Below, in pieces: positions 46,669 to 57,302 of a stretch of DNA of 64,000 nt. Origin of the DNA: Epiperipatus broadwayi (lineage: Eukaryota > Onychophora > Udeonychophora > Euonychophora > Peripatidae); the NCBI GenBank assembly GCA_028023455.1, contig JAQFVV010012405.1, forward strand, positions 10,716,423 through 10,780,422, written 5' to 3'. Position 1 is the stretch's first letter. Every line of letters begins with the position of its first letter. Both the position numbers and the translations under genes were made by a program. The notes below the pieces were generated by a model. It was not told the DNA's origin. It was given only the letters and a program-made list of their open reading frames with translations, and ran no database searches.

Positions 46669-47640
46669 TAGTAACGGGCACATACGTATGTTACATTATT
46701 TTTTATTAGTGAACATAAAAAAAAAAAGTTCGCCAAAAAAATTTCTTTTTTAAGAATTAAAAACTGAAAATTAAAAAATCATCTTAAACTCGCATATATA
46801 TAAAATCGCACAGATAAATATTTATTAAAATAAAACTTTATTAAAAAAAAAGTAGTTTAAAACTAAATTTTCAGAAAAGATTTAGAGATAAAAATATATG
46901 TTTAAGTTTGAAAACAAATTAATTAATCTTTTGTAAAATGGAAATGATTATTTTAATTAGTAAACTAGCCTTTGAGCATTTAAATGTATAAGCATCGGTC
47001 AGATAGAAAAACAATAGAAACTTTTAGCAAATGAAAGAAATCCATCAGGAAATCGGACCTCAATGAAAAGGTTTTCACCATCATGACGTAATGTTGAGTT
47101 AATCCACAAAATTATTATAAAGGAAAGATTTGAAAATAAAAGAGTTAATTAGTTATTACGATGTGACTATATGTGTTAGTGTGGAGTTGAAGGAGAAGAG
47201 ATTGAAAAGACGCACTCTTCAATCCCTTCAGTTTTGTTAAAAAAAAAAAAAGACAAATGACATCGTTTTTTTTTCTACATTAAGGACCAACTAAACTAAA
47301 AGACCTCCGGATAAATAAATAAAAAAACAACGGCTAACTCAACCAATCTTTTTAGGTCGGCATGGGAATTCATGTTCAAATGACAAGCAACAGATAAAGA
47401 TAAACTGTTTTAAATTTTAAGAACTTTATGATTAATGAACATTAAATTAAAAACTTTCCGTATTTAAAATAATTAAAAAATAGAATCCTATCTGACCAAC
47501 GTTATTTATTAATTAGTTATAATTTTATTTAATGTATTTCTTTTGTAAAATCATTTCCATTTATTTATTTATTTATTCTTTAAGTTTTATTATGATTTCT
47601 GTTTTTCATTAAACTAGTTATATAAATATTAAACTGAAGT

Positions 47641-48110
47641 TGGGCATGAATGGCTATATAGATTTGTAAAGTTATATTAGGGGAGGGTAATCTTAGGTTA
47701 TTCATTTCGTAGTTGAAGTAGGTCAATGGATTGGATATATTGGTGTAATTAGTAGATGTAGTATGAGATTCGCTATGGGCAGAATCGCTATTATATGCCG
47801 CACACTTCCATTTTGCCTATGGAAAAGATTATAAGACGTAGAACGCTGTTCCTTTCGATGGAGTTTTTTTTATTGCTCTTCTTGTCTGATAGTTGTAATA
47901 TTCCTATCTGACGAGAAGCAGTTTTTTCTCTTAACCTAGTTGTGCTGCCGTATTCGTATTACATTGAACACATCGATATATCAGATGGATCGAAGTTTGG
48001 TTTGACTGCGAACCTTTGGCCTAAGGTTAAACAAGGATTGAATTTTTTTTTTCAAATGCAAATCTATGTAGTCTATTTATACTTGACACTCTAAATAAAG
48101 ATGCATTAAA
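47641..48110 (+). repeat. R-family internal block A
   Basis: Starts GGGCATGAATGGCTATATAG and shares long runs with 58583-59090 (GGTTATTCATTTCGTAGTTG, GATTGGATATATTTG-like, AGTAGATGTAGTATGAG). Here it precedes block B; in copy 2 it follows it. Confidence 0.8.
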
Positions 48111-48118
48111 ATTTAAGT

Positions 48119-48450
48119 TGGGTATAGACACTTGCATGGGTTCGTTACCGGTTGATTATGTTTTTGGTTTTCATATTCGATCAAAATATATATAGACATT
48201 CGGTATATACTGATATATTATGGTGAGTATCTAAAATGTATTTATTCGGATGTCATTTAAGTTATTGGTGTTAATGCAAGCATCTTATGGTGAATGCTAT
48301 TGGGTTACTTATAAATTTCCCTCTGCAATTGATGGTATCAATGATTTTGTATTTTGATCATTTATGTTTATTTTGAAATGTTTTTGACCGTGGAATCTGT
48401 GTAACTGATCTATACTCAACATTTTTAAACAAATCTGTGCAAACTTAATT
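48119..48450 (+). repeat. R-family internal block B
   Basis: Shares with 58239-58562 the runs GTGAGTATCTAAAATGTATT, TATTGGGTTACTTATAA, GTTTATTTTGAAATG and CAACATTTTTAAACAAATCT. The order relative to block A is reversed in copy 2. Confidence 0.8.
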
Positions 48451-48588
48451 AAAATGTAAACTTATAATATTATAAAAATTAAAATGTAAATTTAAATTAT
48501 AAAATCAAATTAAAATCTAAAATAAATATAGTAAAATAATAATGTTAAATTTTATATAGATGTGTGTAAATAAATGTTTGTATGTTAA

Positions 48589-49356
48589 CCCTTTTCCCGC
48601 CTCTTACGAGGCCTCTCGTTGACATCTGACGTCACTCTAACTCTGCCAGTTCTTATGCTAAAATATTCGTTTGACAGGTATTGATTAGGTTTTTAAAAGT
48701 TCTGTAAGATGGTGCCCTCTTCCGAATTATTTTACAAGTAAAAAATAAAAAAAAACGCATTTAAACCTAAACAAAGAAAGAACATTGTCAGTGATTGGTT
48801 GTTAGTAAGCTCTCAGCTGAAGAAGACATTCTGATTGGCTGGAAAGAACAAAGAAACCGCCTGATCAAAGAAAATAAAGAAAAACACTGAGATTTTCATT
48901 TCGAATGTGATTTAAGTATTTAAAAAAGTATAATTTGAGAAATTAAAATAATTTTTAAAAAATAAACTAAAAAAACAAAATTATTTTCGAAAAATATTGA
49001 AGATTTTAGTAAAAATATTTAAGATTTAGCAAAAAGAAATCTTTACTTTTTGATATCAGAACATTGAAAAAAAGCGTTTGCGTCAGCACTTTTTTGTTTA
49101 GACATTCGCTTTATATTTGCCAAAATTGAATATATTTTATAATAAATAAATAACAATTTATTTTTGAAAGAACTTTCATTCTCTTTCATAACCTGAAAAA
49201 TTAGTAATATACTTTTTATAAACGTATCTGAGTTGAATTTAATATTATAGGCGAATATGTTTTAACAATAGGCTTTGTCTTCAGTTTGTGAGTTGGCCAA
49301 TTAAAAGATTTGATTTTTACCTCATACAACCAATAATATAATTAGCAGTTTAAGGG
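48589..49356. mobile_element. piggyBac-like MITE, 768 bp, TTAA target site
   Basis: Flanked by TTAA at 48585-48588 and 49357-49360. The ends are CCCTTTTCCCGCC on the left and, read inward on the other strand, CCCTTAAACTGC on the right; piggyBac ends start with CCC inside TTAA. Joining the flanks recreates the uninterrupted sequence GTTAATTACTGGCAGTGGC found at 21133 and, with one change, at 59212. No transposase frame is present, so it is non-autonomous. Confidence 0.85.
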
Positions 49357-49614
49357 TTAATTACTGGCAGTGGCTTATTTTATTTTTTTAAATTATTCTT
49401 AGATAATAATTTTTGTTATGAATATAAATCTCTGCTATTCCAATGAGCTAGTGACTTGGGATAATGATCGGATATCAAAATATATAAATAAAATAAATAA
49501 AATATTTTTTGACTTATGTATCTGCCTACTTTATAAATTTTTCTAGGTTCAAATGTCTAGATGGTGCCCTGTAGTGCAGATCACGTTAAGTTTTTTATTC
49601 TCCAGATCGTTACA

Positions 49615-51135
49615 ATATATATATATATATAACACAAATGTTTTTCTATATGTATAGTAACATATATGAATTAAAATTATAATGTAAACAAAATTTTTAA
49701 ATAATAATTACTTAAGGGGGCCCCTTTTTTTATATTTTACTGAGTGTGCGTTCACTCACACATTCATTGAAACAATAAGTAAAGTAAATAGTAAAATTTC
49801 CAATTTTCATTAGTATTAAATATGCTATGTGTGGTTCTTTTTCCCAGTAACTTTTCACTTATAAAAACATAATACATTTGTTTTTTAATCAAGAAATTAT
49901 GATCTTTATAATTGTTTTTTAAAATCATTATCTACTTTTAGTATGTTTTAAAACTTTTCTAAAATTTTTGATATTATTTTATATACAAAATATTTGTACA
50001 TCAAATTTGGAAAAATAATAAAGAAAAAATAAAACATATATGATTTCAATATAATCCAAATAAATTTTATTAATATATATAATCATGTATAACTCTCTGA
50101 TATAAAATAAATGACTACTTGTATATTGCAAAAATATTTACAAATTGTACATTTTTTAAAAAATGATATGACATATGGCATTTAGAAAAATAAAGCATGG
50201 CTGCCTGCATACCATAACGTTTGCTCAAGTTAATATTTTTATTGTTTGTTGATTTATATTTTTCTTTATCTATCTATATTTTTTGGATAATATATAATTG
50301 AAGTCATGTAGTTAAATATGCCACAGCTCATGACTATTCTGTACTCAATTTGAAATAATGTAAACTATTTTTATTATCACTTATTCACCTTTTTTCTTGA
50401 TAAATGTTCAATAGTGATATTTTTTTAGATAGATATTAATATGGTATAAATAGGACAATAGTAGAGTTATTACATTGAAACTATTAGAAAAATTAGATTA
50501 TAAAACTGAAACGTATTTTGTACTGTAAAGTTATTTTATCTGTGAATAATAATGATTAGGATTATAAAAGTTGGATATAAAAAAAGCAGTAAAGATTTAA
50601 TTTTTGGACAATTATTTAGCAAATAATTATTTATCAGAATTTTAAAAATTTGACATAAATAAATCAATGAAAGTTTATTTCTAAAACAATTATTTACTTT
50701 TAATATATATATATACATTCAAACCCCCTACACTATGCCCTCCATCTTATACAACTGATACACATGACTGCATACATGTGAATTAGATAAATGATGTCCA
50801 ATATATGTATTTCATGTTGCTAGCGCTAAACAGTTACTCCATATTACTATCTCCAACACATATATACAATCAATGCTCACTTTATATTAAAATAACAAGT
50901 CTTTAAACTTTAATGAACAAGCTTCAATCGTCTCCACCCTCCATATGAATGGCTGAAAAGTTTTCAGCCATTCATATCATTGAAAATTCAGTGATGGAAC
51001 ACTCAAAGTAATCGTTGATGTCAATATTATTATTATACCCATATTGACTTTAAATTATTCTGACGCCTCATATAAAGGATCTTAATATATTCATTTAAAT
51101 ACAAAGAAGAGATATGGGCATAATACAGTTCTGAA
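49615..51135. other. AT-rich stretch, one perfect short hairpin
   Basis: (AT)n at 49615-49632 and 50703-50715. At 50943-50977 a 17-bp perfect stem around one base (ATATGAATGGCTGAAAA and its complement). No gene is recognised. Confidence 0.5.
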
Positions 51136-51137
51136 TA

Positions 51138-51241
51138 TGTAATATTCAAATATAAGTATATTGTCTATAATAAAGTTAATGTTTAATATAAACGATATAC
51201 TTATATTTGAATATTATATATATATATATACATTTTTATAT

Positions 51242-51272
<31 letters not shown>

Positions 51273-51470
51273 ATGTTATTGACTAAGTGCAGAGATCATA
51301 TGTAATTAAGGATTCTTATTCTTTTAAAAGTCTATCTTGTGTTTAGGTTTGAGAGTATTCTCAGTATTATACATGACATTATTGAGCTATTATAAGAGTA
51401 ATACAGTGCATATGTTAAAAGTGGAAATCTTTTTTTTTAAATTATATATGATCTCTGCACTTAGCAAATG
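51138..51470. repeat. two small inverted repeats around (AT)n
   Basis: TATTCAAATATAAGTATAT near 51142-51162 pairs with ATATACTTATATTTGAATA near 51195-51213. AAGTGCAGAGATCATAT (51284-51300) pairs with ATATGATCTCTGCACTT (51445-51461). Likely MITE debris. Confidence 0.5.
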
Positions 51471-51795
51471 AATTTGAATATTACATTGTTTCTAAGAATT
51501 CGTAATATTAATATGTAGGAAATTGAAAAATTTTGCAAATGTCAATATGTTTTAAAAAATGGTTGTAAAAGGGAATAGAGAAACTTCTTCATACTCTCAA
51601 ACTAAGATGCTTCAAATGGTTCTATATAATTAGAATGCATGTTTGAAGATAAAATGGCAACACTCATCTTTTCAAAAGTCTCTATCTTGTGTTTGAGGTT
51701 GAGAGTATCCTCACTACTCAACATAACATGGCTGTTCTATTATAATATCAGCACAGTCCATATATTAAAAATGAAAATCATTTTTTCTTAAAGAT
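51325..51795 (+). repeat. direct repeat of ~120 bp, two diverged copies
   Basis: 51325-51445 and 51672-51795 share AAAAGTCTATCTTGTGTTT-like, TTGAGAGTAT.CTCA, CAGTRCATAT.TTAAAA and AAATC.TTTTTT in the same order. Copies differ by scattered substitutions and indels. Confidence 0.6.
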
Positions 51796-51896
51796 ATACA
51801 TGCGGGTCTCATTTTATGTGGATTTTTTAATGCAATTTTGAAGTTACGCGATTCATGTTTCTTCTTAATATCTTTGTATGCAGTTTTCTTTTATGT

Positions 51897-52032
51897 GATA
51901 AAAATTATTAGATCAGAAGTTGAGCTCTGATAATGTGCTATTACTTTAAATGTTATAAATTTCATGTACTCACATGTCATATTTAAAGTAGTAGTGCATT
52001 ATCAGAGTTTGAATTTCATCTAATAATTTCAA
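51897..52032. mobile_element. short inverted-repeat MITE, ~135 bp
   Basis: Left arm AAATTATTAGATCAGAA...TCTGATAATG...ACTTTAAAT (51902-51950) pairs with right arm ATTTAAAGTAGTAGTGCATTA...TCATCTAATAATTT (51980-52028). Unpaired centre of about 30 bases. No coding frame. Confidence 0.6.
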
Positions 52033-52294
52033 TATTGTCAGCACTTTATAATAGTAATGTAATAGATTTTATGCAATAAAGAAATTCATAATTCACTTAA
52101 AATAAGGATTTCCCTGTTTTATATACACACATTAAATTTTACAAGATTATAATGTAAATTTGTTCGAATACTATAGATGCCAATACTATGCAGGTTGTTG
52201 TTTTTGCATTTTAAATCACATTTTATTTTTGCTTTTTTAAAAAAGAGTACATAATCAATTAATCATTTTGTGTCTGCAAGTTTATTTTTAAAAG

Positions 52295-52521
52295 GTGAGT
52301 AACAGTGGTGGGCACAATTAAATTTGACAATTAAAAATTAAAATCTGATTTTTAATTATAATTAACAATTTAAAAATTATGTAACATGATCTGAAATTAA
52401 TGTGATGTGAAACAATGAAATTTGATTTTCAAATGGAATTTAAAATTAATTAAAGACAAAAATAAGAATTTAATTTTTAATTGTTAGTTTTAATTAAATT
52501 TTTCCCAACAGTGGTGAGTAG
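52295..52521. mobile_element. hAT-like MITE (211 bp) with 8-bp target-site duplication
   Basis: The element spans 52303-52513. Its left end CAGTGGTGGGCACAATTAAA and right end (read inward) CACTGTTGGGAAAAATTTAA form imperfect terminal inverted repeats of the CAGNGGNGGG type seen in hAT elements. It is flanked by GTGAGTAA (52295-52302) and GTGAGTAG (52514-52521), an 8-bp duplication with one mismatch, the hAT hallmark length. No coding capacity. Confidence 0.8.
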
Positions 52522-52645
52522 GTGTCTTTTTATTATCATAAGTCTAAGTTTTTATTTTTATTTTAAACTTTTAGTTTACCCTAATGGGGAAAAAAAAAAC
52601 ACCCAAAAAAATGAATTTCTTTGGAAACAAAAATTTTAATTTTAG

Positions 52646-52699
52646 ATTGCTTAGTAAAATGGGAAGAATCAACAGCGATTGGAAAACATTTTAGTTTTG
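52646..52699 (+). CDS. plus-strand candidate internal exon
   Basis: Acceptor TTTTAATTTTAG and donor TTTTG/GTGAGT (excellent consensus) frame 54 bases. Only one frame is open: two bases, CLVKWEESTAIGKHFSF, one base. The lead AT completes the G left by the exon at 43007-43109, and the trailing G is completed by the leading AA of the candidate at 59864. The protein family is unknown. Short length is the main reason for caution. Confidence 0.4.
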
Positions 52700-54331
52700 G
52701 TGAGTATACTATAAGAGCAATTTAAAAAATGAAGTTGATGCTAGTTGTATTTCCTCTTGTGACAAATCTGATGTATTAATAGTTCACAACAAACTTGCAT
52801 ATCATCAAATAGTGATAATGCTTAAAATACTGTACATGTATGAAAAAATGTAAAATACTGTAAATTATGCATAAAAATATATTGTTTTGAATAAAATTAA
52901 ATACTATAGTTAATAAAAAAAAAAGTAAAAAAGGTTGTCTTGTATCATTTTTTTCCAAATTTGAAATTTTTTATCAGTAATATTTTATATCCTTATTTTT
53001 TTATGCAAATTGTAAAGTAATTTTACATTGTTGCTTTGCTTTTATATGATTTTTGAAAATTACAGTATGTATCCCCCATTTTTCAAGATAAGTTAAGTTT
53101 ATTTTTGTGCATGTTTTCTGAGGAACCTATCTATCGCATAAAATACAAGCCAGGTGTATATTAGAAATAAATGATTATAATAATATAAAACTTTAATTAC
53201 TTACAAATTCATTTAGAAAAATATTAATAATTTTGGAAAAAAATATGCTAGCATCTATATACACACACATACATGAAACCTAACATATTGACCAAAGAAC
53301 AAACATTGCTGATATATACATAATAAAATAAATTCTATGAGAGTGTGTAGATAATTATTAACTATTATGGTAATAAATTTTGGTATAAAACAATATTTAT
53401 TACTTTATTAAGTCATGCTATCAATACAGTGTATCCTTGTGAAAGCATAATTAAAGTGAATATTAGAAAATACATTAGTATATCTGCATACATATAAATA
53501 TCAAAATTGAAAAAAAAAAATTATTGAGAGCAAATCTTTTTTTGGCTTAATACTATGATGTATCAATTTTAAACATGTAATAACCAGACTATGAGTTTTC
53601 TTTTAGATGCATGAATTTTTTTTTTCAACTTTTTCTCCAAAGTTTTTTGTCTCTTTTCCAATAGTATGTAGTATTGTGTAGTGCATATAGAAGTGTATGT
53701 GTGTGTAAAATTTATGTACTTGTATATGTAGCGATGCGTATATATGTACATAGGTGTGTATGTGCGATGTGGGAATAGATGTGTTTGAAAATCTTTATAT
53801 GCATTGCATTGCTATATATTTTCTAGGAAACCCATCTGTCTGGAGAAATTGTGTTGTAGCCCAAGCATAGAAATTTTTTTTTTCATTATATAGATGTGCA
53901 AATTTTTTTCTGGATGTAACGTTTGAACAAATATTCACATCCCCAACTGATATTTTATAAATAATTTTATATACTCAGACCAATATACTTAAAAGTTTGT
54001 TTAGTTCACCTGAGTTTGAATGCATAGTGACATGTAATAATTTGTTATGTATGTGCTCTTAAGTTTAGCAAAGTGTTTTCTCTTAATGTTAGATTTATAC
54101 CAAACTCAAACTATGTAGTACTCAGAACAACAAGATTGTATATTGAATTTTGAAAATTTTCATTGTTCTTTTGGTCGTCACTTGAAAACTCCTAGTCAAG
54201 GCATTTTTTTTTTTAATGTTTTTGTTTTTTGTTTCATTGTATGTCCGGAGAAATGAAGCAGTCAATCTTAGCTTAAGATTGTGCTTCTTTACTACAACTA
54301 AATAATCAATAATAATTAGATATAAACAATT
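52700..54331. other. AT-rich stretch, nothing firmly recognised
   Basis: Chance frames only (for example 53569-53751). An AG at 53826 opens 13 codons in the phase of the upstream candidate exon before a stop, an alternative that I rate lower. Confidence 0.45.
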
Positions 54332-54703
54332 ATGACAGACAAAAATAAATCATGGGCCTTATTCCCAGGAGTCTGTAAAGTTACCAACCAAGGCAGCGAT
54401 TGGTGGCTGAAGGCAGAGGGTGCTAAGAATCCCTTGATTGCAGACCAAGGCTGCCATTTGATGATGACTTTTTATTTAGATACTTACAACTACAGATCAC
54501 CTTCAAGTGAAGGAAGATTGCAAGAAATAGAAGAAAAACTGTCTTATATTAAATGGGACATTATTGGACTTTGTGAAGTTAGAAGAAAAGGTGAAGAGAC
54601 AATTGATTTAGAAAGTGGACATGTACTCTAATATAAAGAAACAAATATTGGAAATACAAGTAGAGTAGGATTCATTATAAATAAAAAGTGAAAGAACAGC
54701 ATT

Positions 54704-55189
54704 GTGGAAATTGATGGTGTATCAGATATAGTGGCAAGATTAGTTATGCCACTTAATAGCAGATACCAAATGCAGATAATTCAGGTTTATGTCCCAACAA
54801 GTGCTCATAGTGATGAAGTAGTAGTAGATTTTTATATGGATATACAAAACACTTTAAATCACAGTAAACAACATTTTAAAATTGAGTTGGAAGACTTTAA
54901 TGCTAGAATTGGTAAACAAATGAAAGATGAAAGTGCTGTAGGTAATTTTGGATATGGTAATAGAAATGAGGAAGGGCATAGACTAATGGAGTTTGCTGAA
55001 AAAAAAAAAAAATATATTATGAATTCTTTTTTTGAGAAAAATATTAAAAGGAAATGGACATGGAAGCATTCGAATGAAAGTAGAGCCGAATTGAATTATA
55101 TTTTGACTAACAGAAAATACATATTTCAAGATTGTAATGTTCTTAATGAATTTAACACAGGAAGTGATCATCGATTAGTAAGATGTTAA
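54704..55189 (+). pseudogene. RTE endonuclease domain fragment
   Basis: A 161-codon open piece: IVEIDGVSDIVARLVMPL, then QIIQVYVPTSAHSDE, then LEDFNARIG (catalytic Asp and Asn kept; the preceding Gly of GDFN is Glu), then RKWTWKHSNESRAELNYIL and GSDHRLVRC. It continues the frame of 54332-54631 across two stops. This domain nicks the target DNA to prime reverse transcription. Confidence 0.8.
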
Positions 55190-56073
55190 TGCAAAACTAG
55201 AGAGACAAAAATTATTAAGAAAAACATTTTTTACAGTTGATATTCCTAATCTTCAGAACCATTCTGATGAATTTAAATTAGAACTTACAAATCGGTTTCA
55301 AGTATTAATAGATTTTGAACATGATTCAGATTTGAATGAAATTAATATGAAAATAACTGATACCCTTTTAAAAACTGCAACAAAGATTGCTGGTAGAAAA
55401 AAGAAGCAGTTGACCAATAAAATTTTTACTGAGACTAGAGAATTTATAAAGAAAAGAAGGAATATGAAGATATACAAAAATGATGCATTAAAAAGGATTG
55501 AATATCTCAAATTTTGTAAAATGGTATGGAAAAGAGTTGAAAATGATATAAGAAAGTATAACTGTGAACTAGCAAGGAAAGCTGTAGAAGAAAATAAAAG
55601 TCTCAAGAATGTAAAACAAGATTTTGGTATTGATAGGAAATTTATATCTGCAATAAGAAAAAAAGATGAAATTATTACTAAAAAGAGAGATGGCATTATG
55701 AAATGAGTAGAAGACTTTTATCAAGAATTATATAGTAGTAAAGAACAAGTACCTCCTATTTCTATTACATCTTCCGAATTTTCCAGAATTTTAAATGAAG
55801 AAGTGAAACATGCAATTAAATGTATGAAGAAAGGAAAGGCTCCAGGTAATGATGGAATTATAATTGATATATTAAAAGAAGTAGGTGAAGAAATAAATTT
55901 TTTTTAGCAAAGTTATATACCAAATGTCTAAATGATAAAGATGTACCAGATGATTGAAATAATGCAGTAATAATATTAATATTTAAAAAAGGTGATAAAG
56001 AAGATATTAGAAATTACAGACCTATCAGCCTTTTATCAGTTTTATACAAATTTTTTACTAAGATAATTACAAT

Positions 56074-56892
56074 TTGTCTACAAAAACAATGGATTTCCAC
56101 CAACAAAGGGAACAAGCTGAATTTAAAAGTGGTTTTAGTACAGTAGATCATATGCAGGTATTGAGAGAAGTTATAGAAAGGACAAATGAATATGAGTTGC
56201 CATTATGTTTTGGATTTGTAGATTATGAAAAGGCATTTGATTCTATAAACATTTCTTCAGTGATTAAAGCATTGGATCATCATGGTATAGAATCAAGATA
56301 TTGTCATATTTTAAAGAATATTTATAAAAATGCAACAACAACAATTAGATTGCATAATGATAATGGGAAAGTCAACATTGAGAAAGGTGTAAGACAAGGT
56401 GACTCCATATCTCCAAAACGTTTTACAGCCACGTTGCAAGAAGTATTTTGTGGATTAAAATGGGAAACTAAAGGAGTTAAAGTAAATGGAGATTATTTAA
56501 GTCATTTAGATTTTGTAGATGATATAGTTGCTTTTGCTAATAATGCTTCAGAGCTGCAGGAAATGTTGCAGGAGTTATCAGATGAAAGTAGGAAAGTAGA
56601 ACTAAAGATAAATATTAAAAAGACTAAAGTAATGTTTAATCGATTTGCTCAAAATATGAAAATAAAGATTGATTATGATGAATTAGAAGAAGTTAAGAAT
56701 TACAAATACCTTGGTCAGATTATTAATACAGATGGAAACATAATGGATGAAATTAATCATAGAATTAAACTTTGTTGGAGTGCTTTTGTTAGAAATAACT
56801 TGATACTAAAAGGAAATATGCCTATGTGTTTGAAAAGGAAGGTTTTTAACAAATGTGTTTTACCAGTTCTTACTTATGGATCTGAGATTTAA
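56074..56892 (+). pseudogene. RTE reverse-transcriptase core fragment
   Basis: 272 open codons holding the palm motifs: [29 protein letters not shown] (A), KGVRQGDSISPKRF (B), HLDFVDDIVAFANN (C) and KNYKYLGQIINTDG, ending at a TAA after VLPVLTYGSEI. The protein then continues in the same register to 57276 after further stops. Both Asp residues of motif C are present. Confidence 0.85.
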
Positions 56893-57042
56893 ACACTTAA
56901 TAGAAGAGCAATACAAAGACTCCAAACCACTCAAAGAATTATGGAGAGATGTATGTTGGGAATAACAAGAAGGGATCGAAAACACAATGTATGGGTAAGA
57001 GAATAAACAGATGTTACTGACCTCATTGAAAAAATTAAAAGA

Positions 57043-57276
57043 TTGAAGTGGATTTGGGCTGGACATATTGCTAGAAGAGATGATAATAGATGGACAATTG
57101 AAATATTAAACTGGATTCCAAGAGATTGTAAAAGACTCGTAAATATACCTCATGTGAGATGGATGGATGAAATAAGAAAGTGTGTAGGGGTGATGTGGAG
57201 AAGAGAAGCTAAAGATCAGAGAAGATGGATTAAACTTGGAGAGACCTTCATCCTGCAGTGGATTGATAATGGTTGA
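57043..57276 (+). pseudogene. RTE C-terminal tail
   Basis: Reads WAGHIARRDDNRWTIEILNW, IPRDCKR, HVRWMDEIRKC and RRWIKLGETFILQW, stopping at 57276. The same segment occurs in the two 5'-truncated RTE fragments, which identifies them as copies of this family. Confidence 0.85.
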
Positions 57277-57302
57277 TTATATATATATATATATATATAT
57301 AT
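57277..57302. repeat. (AT)n between RTE tail and R-family copy 2
   Basis: A dinucleotide run that joins the end of the RTE element to the start of the next repeat with no other sequence between. Confidence 0.9.

Larger units (their letters stand above)
46669..49614 (+). mobile_element. R-family repeat, copy 1 (~2.17 kb without its nested insertion)
   Basis: Starts after (TA)n with GTAACGGGCACATACG and ends GATCGTTACA before (AT)n. Together with copy 2 (left end TGTAACGAT) this gives TGTAAC...GTTACA termini, LTR-like or terminal-inverted-repeat-like. Internal order is left region, block A (47641-48110), block B (48119-48450), conserved right end (49361-49614). A 768-bp piggyBac-like element interrupts it. 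No coding frame is conserved between copies. A TATA-like box (ATTATAAAGG) near 47112 recalls an LTR promoter. It could be a solo LTR, a non-autonomous LTR element or an unclassified DNA transposon. Confidence 0.7.
54332..57276 (+). mobile_element. RTE-clade non-LTR retrotransposon, near full length, inactive
   Basis: A single polyprotein region. An AP-like endonuclease part (from about 54490: RLQEIEEKLSYIKWDIIGLC, EVRRKGEE; then DFNARIG; WTWKHSNESR; SDHRLV at about 55170) is followed by a linker and reverse transcriptase (KAPGNDG near 55840; motif A FVDYEKAFDSIN; motif B GVRQGDSISPKRF; motif C LDFVDDIVAF). The RTE-type tail (WAGHIARRDDNRW ... ILQWIDNG) ends at 57276. Stops at 54629, 54688, 55704, 56890 and 57003 and frameshifts near 55190 and 55900-56070 inactivate it. 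Motif C has V for the usual A. It ends directly in (AT)n and supplies the reference for two fragments elsewhere in the window. Confidence 0.9.

Noticed and set aside
53827-53871. Alternative terminal exon for the plus-strand chain
   Set aside because: In phase but only 13 codons, no polyadenylation signal close by, and composition gives no support.
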